This document shows positions 60,771 through 64,000 of a DNA stretch of 64,000 nt, piece after piece (within the stretch, counting starts at the first letter, position 1; every line of letters starts with the position of its first letter). Source of the DNA: Pedobacter sp. W3I1. GTDB lineage: Bacteria; Bacteroidota; Bacteroidia; Sphingobacteriales; Sphingobacteriaceae. The stretch is from contig NZ_JAUSXN010000001.1 of assembly GCF_030816015.1 (NCBI RefSeq), forward strand, positions 1 to 64,000, in the 5' to 3' direction. Under the pieces are notes generated by a model, which was not told the origin of the DNA, made no database searches, and worked only from the letters and a program-made list of their open reading frames with translations. The position numbers and the translations under genes were made by a program.

Positions 60771-61673
60771 ATGGTTAATTTAGAATGGTATAGAAGTTTT
60801 AAGGCAATTTATAAAACAGGAACCCTAACTGGTGCGGCAGAAAATCTGTTTATTTCGCAGCCTGGGGTAAGTTTACATTTAAGCTCCTTAGAAAGTTACG
60901 TTGGCTACAAACTGTTTGAACGTACAGGCAGAAAGATGATCCCTACCGAAAAAGGGAAAGTATTATATAATTTTATTGTGGAGCCGCTTACCAAACTTGA
61001 AGATGCCGAAAAACATTTTCAAAAAAGTACGGAGAAACATACGCCAACCATTAGCGTAGGCATGTGTTTTGAGACTTTTCAGATTACGCTCGAACAATAT
61101 ATTTCTACACTTCCTTTTAATGTCATTATCCGTTTTGGCGAATATCCGGAAATGTTAGATCAATTGGATAAGGGTATTTTAGACCTGATTATTACCCCAC
61201 AAAAAGGCAATTCACCTAATGTAGAGCACGAGGCTTTTTCTTCAGAAACCATCGTTTTAGTAGGCGGAATAGAAACTGATGGACAAACTTTTAATTCGTT
61301 GGTTAAAAAGAAAGATTTAGCCGGAATGGAAGCCTGGTTAAAACAGCAAAAGTGGTATGGAACAGCTGGGGATATGGAACATCTTTTACGTTTCTGGCAA
61401 CTTAATTTTGGCAAACATGCCGATTTCCGCCCAAACTACATTGTACCTAACCTCAATTCGATTGTACGCTGCTTATCTGGTGGAAAAGGCCTGGCTATTA
61501 TCCCCGATTTTCTTTGTAAAAAAGAAGTTGAAGAAGAAAAAGTAAAGGTAATTTGGGAAGGTACTTCAAAACTGACCAACACTTTATATTTTGGTTGTAG
61601 GAAAAACACACAATATGCATCAGAAATTCACATCATTAAAAAACTTTTTAAGGAAGTCATGGTTAGTATATAG
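60771..61673 (+). CDS. LysR family transcriptional regulator
   Basis: A 300-residue regulator. The helix-turn-helix is in FKAIYKTGTLTGAAENLFISQPGVSLHLSSLESYVGYKLFERTGRKMIPTEKGK (residues about 7-60), and the rest is a substrate-binding-type domain. It is divergent from the MdaB/YgiN-like genes with 98 nt between starts, the usual arrangement for LysR regulation of a neighbour; quinone or redox stress is a plausible inducer. Confidence 0.93.
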   Translation: MVNLEWYRSFKAIYKTGTLTGAAENLFISQPGVSLHLSSLESYVGYKLFERTGRKMIPTEKGKVLYNFIVEPLTKLEDAEKHFQKSTEKHTPTISVGMCFETFQITLEQYISTLPFNVIIRFGEYPEMLDQLDKGILDLIITPQKGNSPNVEHEAFSSETIVLVGGIETDGQTFNSLVKKKDLAGMEAWLKQQKWYGTAGDMEHLLRFWQLNFGKHADFRPNYIVPNLNSIVRCLSGGKGLAIIPDFLCKKEVEEEKVKVIWEGTSKLTNTLYFGCRKNTQYASEIHIIKKLFKEVMVSI

Positions 61674-61762
61674 TTTATATCAAAAGTGATCATGGTTAGA
61701 TCCCTGATTTAATTTACCTTGAAACTTAATATTTATTTTAAAATTATTCTTTAAACCTCCAT

Positions 61763-64000
61763 ATGAGTCAATCAAGCCCTTTTTTAAGTCACGAGCAATT
61801 ATTGGAAGTTTTTAATTTAACGCATACCGCAACCGCCGTACATGTTGGTGAAACAGCTATAATTCAGACGGCAAACGATGCGATGCTCAGAATTTGGGGA
61901 AAAGACAGGAGTGTGATTGGAAAATCGCTGGAAGAGGCTCTACCTGAACTTAAAGGGCAACCTTTTATTGATATGTTCAGGAAAGTTTGGTTAGAAGGGC
62001 TAGTGATTTCGGGCAAGGATACTGCTGCCGATATAAAAATCGATGGCGAATTACAAACTTTCTATTTTGATTTTGAGTACAGGGCCATAAAAGATGATCA
62101 AGGAAAAACAATCTGCATCTTACATACAGCGATTGATGTAAGCGAGCGGGTATTGAGACATAAAGCTTTGGAGCGGGAACGCGAAAAGGAAGAAGCATTA
62201 CAACGTGAGCAGACTTTGAACGAAGAACTAGCGGCAACCATTGAAGAATTGGCCACTACAAATGAAGAGCTTGTTGCCACAAATGAAGAACTTCAGGAAA
62301 CCCAGGAAACCCTGCACACTTTAAATAACGAACTGGAACTAAGGGTTGTTGAGCGTTTTAACCAGCTTTCAGAAAGCGAAAAGCGCTTTAGAACCATGGC
62401 CGAGGGAACCGATATATTTATTGCTGTTGGTAATGAGAGTGGAAATGCTATTTATTTCAATAAACCTTGGACGGAATTAACAGGCCGATCGATGAAAGAC
62501 CTGCTCGACTTTGGCTGGGCAGATTTAATTCATCCTGAAGACCGGGATAGGTATGTAAATATTTACCTTTCGGCCCTTGCCGAAAAAAAACCTTTTACGG
62601 GCGAATTTAGAATACTCACCCAAAAAGGCGACTACAGGTGGCTGCTTGCAAGTGGCCCTCCACGTTTTCATGCCGATGGCTCATTTGCCGGTTATATTAG
62701 CTCTTGCATTGATATTACAGAGCGGAAATTAATTGAAATAGAGCGCCAGAACCAAAATAAACTTATAGAGGCCAGTTCAGAATTTATCGGCATTGCCGAA
62801 TTGGATATGTCAATCCAATACCTAAATCCTGCAGCATTAAAAAAACTAGGCTGGCTTAGCATTTCGAACAGAACAATCTTAGATTGTGTTTTCCCGGAAG
62901 ACCGGTTAATGGCTGAGAAAATTCTACCGGATATTTTAAACAATAATACTTTCAGACAGGAGATTCGATTCTGGAATGAAAAAACAGGAATTCCCTTTTG
63001 GATTGAATGGAATGGCTTTGCTATTCGAAATGAAGAAACCAATAAAACAATTGCCATTGCTACGGTAAGCCCTGATATAACTGAGCGAAAACTTTATCAG
63101 GAAGAACTACAAGGTATAAATATGGAAATGGCAGCAGCAAACGAAGAGTTGGCTACTATAAATGAAGAGCTTGCCAAAACACATGATGATCTTATCCAAT
63201 ACACCAATAAACTGTCAGACAGTGAAGAAAAGCTCAGACAAGCGATAGAAACTGGTAGAATGGGCACATGGAGCATTAATCCGAAAACGCTTGAGGTTAC
63301 CATGTCTGGCTTTGTTAAAGAGCTGCTGGGCTTACCTTTGGATGGACCTGTAGAAATGGATATGATGATGAAAGCGGTAAATCCGGATTACCACAATATG
63401 CTTTTTTCGACGCTCGAAAATGCCATGAAAAACCATTTACCCAGCGATACGGAATATCCAATTAAGAATTTAATCAACGGTCAGGAAAAATGGGTCAGAG
63501 CAACCGGACGTGTATTTTTAGATCACCATGGAAATGCAACTGAATATTCTGGCCTTTTTATCGATATTACTGAACAAAAACTGGATGAGCTTCGAAAAAA
63601 CGATTTCATCGGAATGGTAAGCCACGAATTAAAAACGCCACTAACGGCTATTAATGGTTTTGTGCAGGTTTTGCAACGTAAGGCGAAAAAAGATGAAGAC
63701 AATTATGCGATTATCGCTTTAGATAAAGCGCATAGCCAGATCAGAAAAATGACCAATATGATTAATGGTTTCTTAAATGTATCCCGTCTGGAATCGGGCA
63801 AGCTGCTAATCGAAAAAACAAACTTTAACTTAGATGAGCTGCTGAAAGAAACCATCGAAGAAACTTATGTTTCGCAATCGTCGCATCAAATTATATTAAA
63901 CCCAACATGCGAGGTTAACATTAATGCCGACCGAAATAAAATCGGTAATGTAATATCTAACCTGATCAGCAATGGTTTAAAATATTCAGATAATGGTACA
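61763..64000 (+). CDS. Multi-PAS hybrid-type sensor histidine kinase, partial
   Basis: Open from ATG 61763 to the window edge, 746 codons. Four PAS-type domains are visible: residues about 12-125, 205-318 (with the TERK end), 325-440 and 485-610. Between the first and second lies a coiled coil with repeated TNEEL units (TNEELVATNEELQETQETL). The phosphoacceptor is His621 in MVSHELKTP, followed by the start of the ATPase N-box (DRNKIGNVISNLISNGLKYS). The C-terminus is missing. No transmembrane helix, so it senses inside the cell. Confidence 0.9.
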   Translation, partial: MSQSSPFLSHEQLLEVFNLTHTATAVHVGETAIIQTANDAMLRIWGKDRSVIGKSLEEALPELKGQPFIDMFRKVWLEGLVISGKDTAADIKIDGELQTFYFDFEYRAIKDDQGKTICILHTAIDVSERVLRHKALEREREKEEALQREQTLNEELAATIEELATTNEELVATNEELQETQETLHTLNNELELRVVERFNQLSESEKRFRTMAEGTDIFIAVGNESGNAIYFNKPWTELTGRSMKDLLDFGWADLIHPEDRDRYVNIYLSALAEKKPFTGEFRILTQKGDYRWLLASGPPRFHADGSFAGYISSCIDITERKLIEIERQNQNKLIEASSEFIGIAELDMSIQYLNPAALKKLGWLSISNRTILDCVFPEDRLMAEKILPDILNNNTFRQEIRFWNEKTGIPFWIEWNGFAIRNEETNKTIAIATVSPDITERKLYQEELQGINMEMAAANEELATINEELAKTHDDLIQYTNKLSDSEEKLRQAIETGRMGTWSINPKTLEVTMSGFVKELLGLPLDGPVEMDMMMKAVNPDYHNMLFSTLENAMKNHLPSDTEYPIKNLINGQEKWVRATGRVFLDHHGNATEYSGLFIDITEQKLDELRKNDFIGMVSHELKTPLTAINGFVQVLQRKAKKDEDNYAIIALDKAHSQIRKMTNMINGFLNVSRLESGKLLIEKTNFNLDELLKETIEETYVSQSSHQIILNPTCEVNINADRNKIGNVISNLISNGLKYSDNGT

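Overview
The window is chromosomal DNA of a Bacteroidota bacterium, most likely a Sphingobacteriaceae member such as Pedobacter (inference). Reasons: AT-rich sequence, Bacteroidota-type promoters with a TAnnTTTG -7 box, few Shine-Dalgarno sites, and families typical of the phylum (TonB receptors with a carboxypeptidase-like N-terminus, DUF4369 thioredoxins, a barrel-less MG2/plug protein, DUF5687, LytTR, DoxX-like/DUF2071). No rRNA, tRNA, CRISPR array, prophage or classical insertion sequence was recognised.

Layout. 1-8.7 kb: arginase-like protein, TlpA-like thioredoxin, then a minus-strand run of SMI1/KNR4, purD, a membrane protein, methyltransferase, DUF2071, DoxX-like, SDR and enoyl-CoA hydratase. 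8.7-14.9 kb: MG2/plug surface protein, a repeat block, dcd, a phosphopantetheinyl transferase overlapping lipB, and a GDSL lipoprotein. 15-23 kb: membrane proteins, then a tight MoxR/DUF58 cluster (RDD divergent; SpoIIM, membrane protein, DUF4129, DUF4350, MoxR, DUF58). 23-31 kb: a REP-type (RAYT) transposase between mirror-image hairpins, nucleoid-associated protein, MarR/GNAT pair, TlpA protein, a His/Cys-rich small protein with a TonB receptor (probable metal uptake), and an old-yellow-enzyme reductase. 31-34 kb: ABC exporter operon with its own GntR/YtrA repressor and a matching operator. 34-43.5 kb: hydrolase, DUF6263, M90 peptidase, Gfo/Idh oxidoreductase, OmpA-like lipoprotein, a second ABC pair and rarA. 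43.5-52.3 kb: VOC protein, MFS transporter, methyltransferase, hisS with an insertion, a LytTR regulator paired with a paralogue of its membrane anchor, SUI1-like factor, lipid kinase, and metK behind a SAM-II riboswitch. 53.2-57.6 kb: a peptide secretion operon (double-glycine precursor, HlyD adaptor, C39-peptidase ABC exporter) with an ExbD gene upstream. 57.8-64 kb: Cu/Zn superoxide dismutase, a frameshifted EamA exporter, an MdaB/YgiN-like pair divergent from a LysR regulator, and a multi-PAS histidine kinase running off the end.

The two strongest discoveries are the cysteine-free double-glycine peptide with its dedicated exporter (53.2-56.9 kb), whose product and role I cannot match to a known bacteriocin, and the long-loop SAM-II riboswitch ahead of metK, where promoter, stem and pseudoknot can all be read directly. 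Intergenic DNA is also rich in structured repeats: RAYT-linked hairpins, GTCAGATG hairpins, an element of about 335 bp in three copies, and several longer palindrome families.
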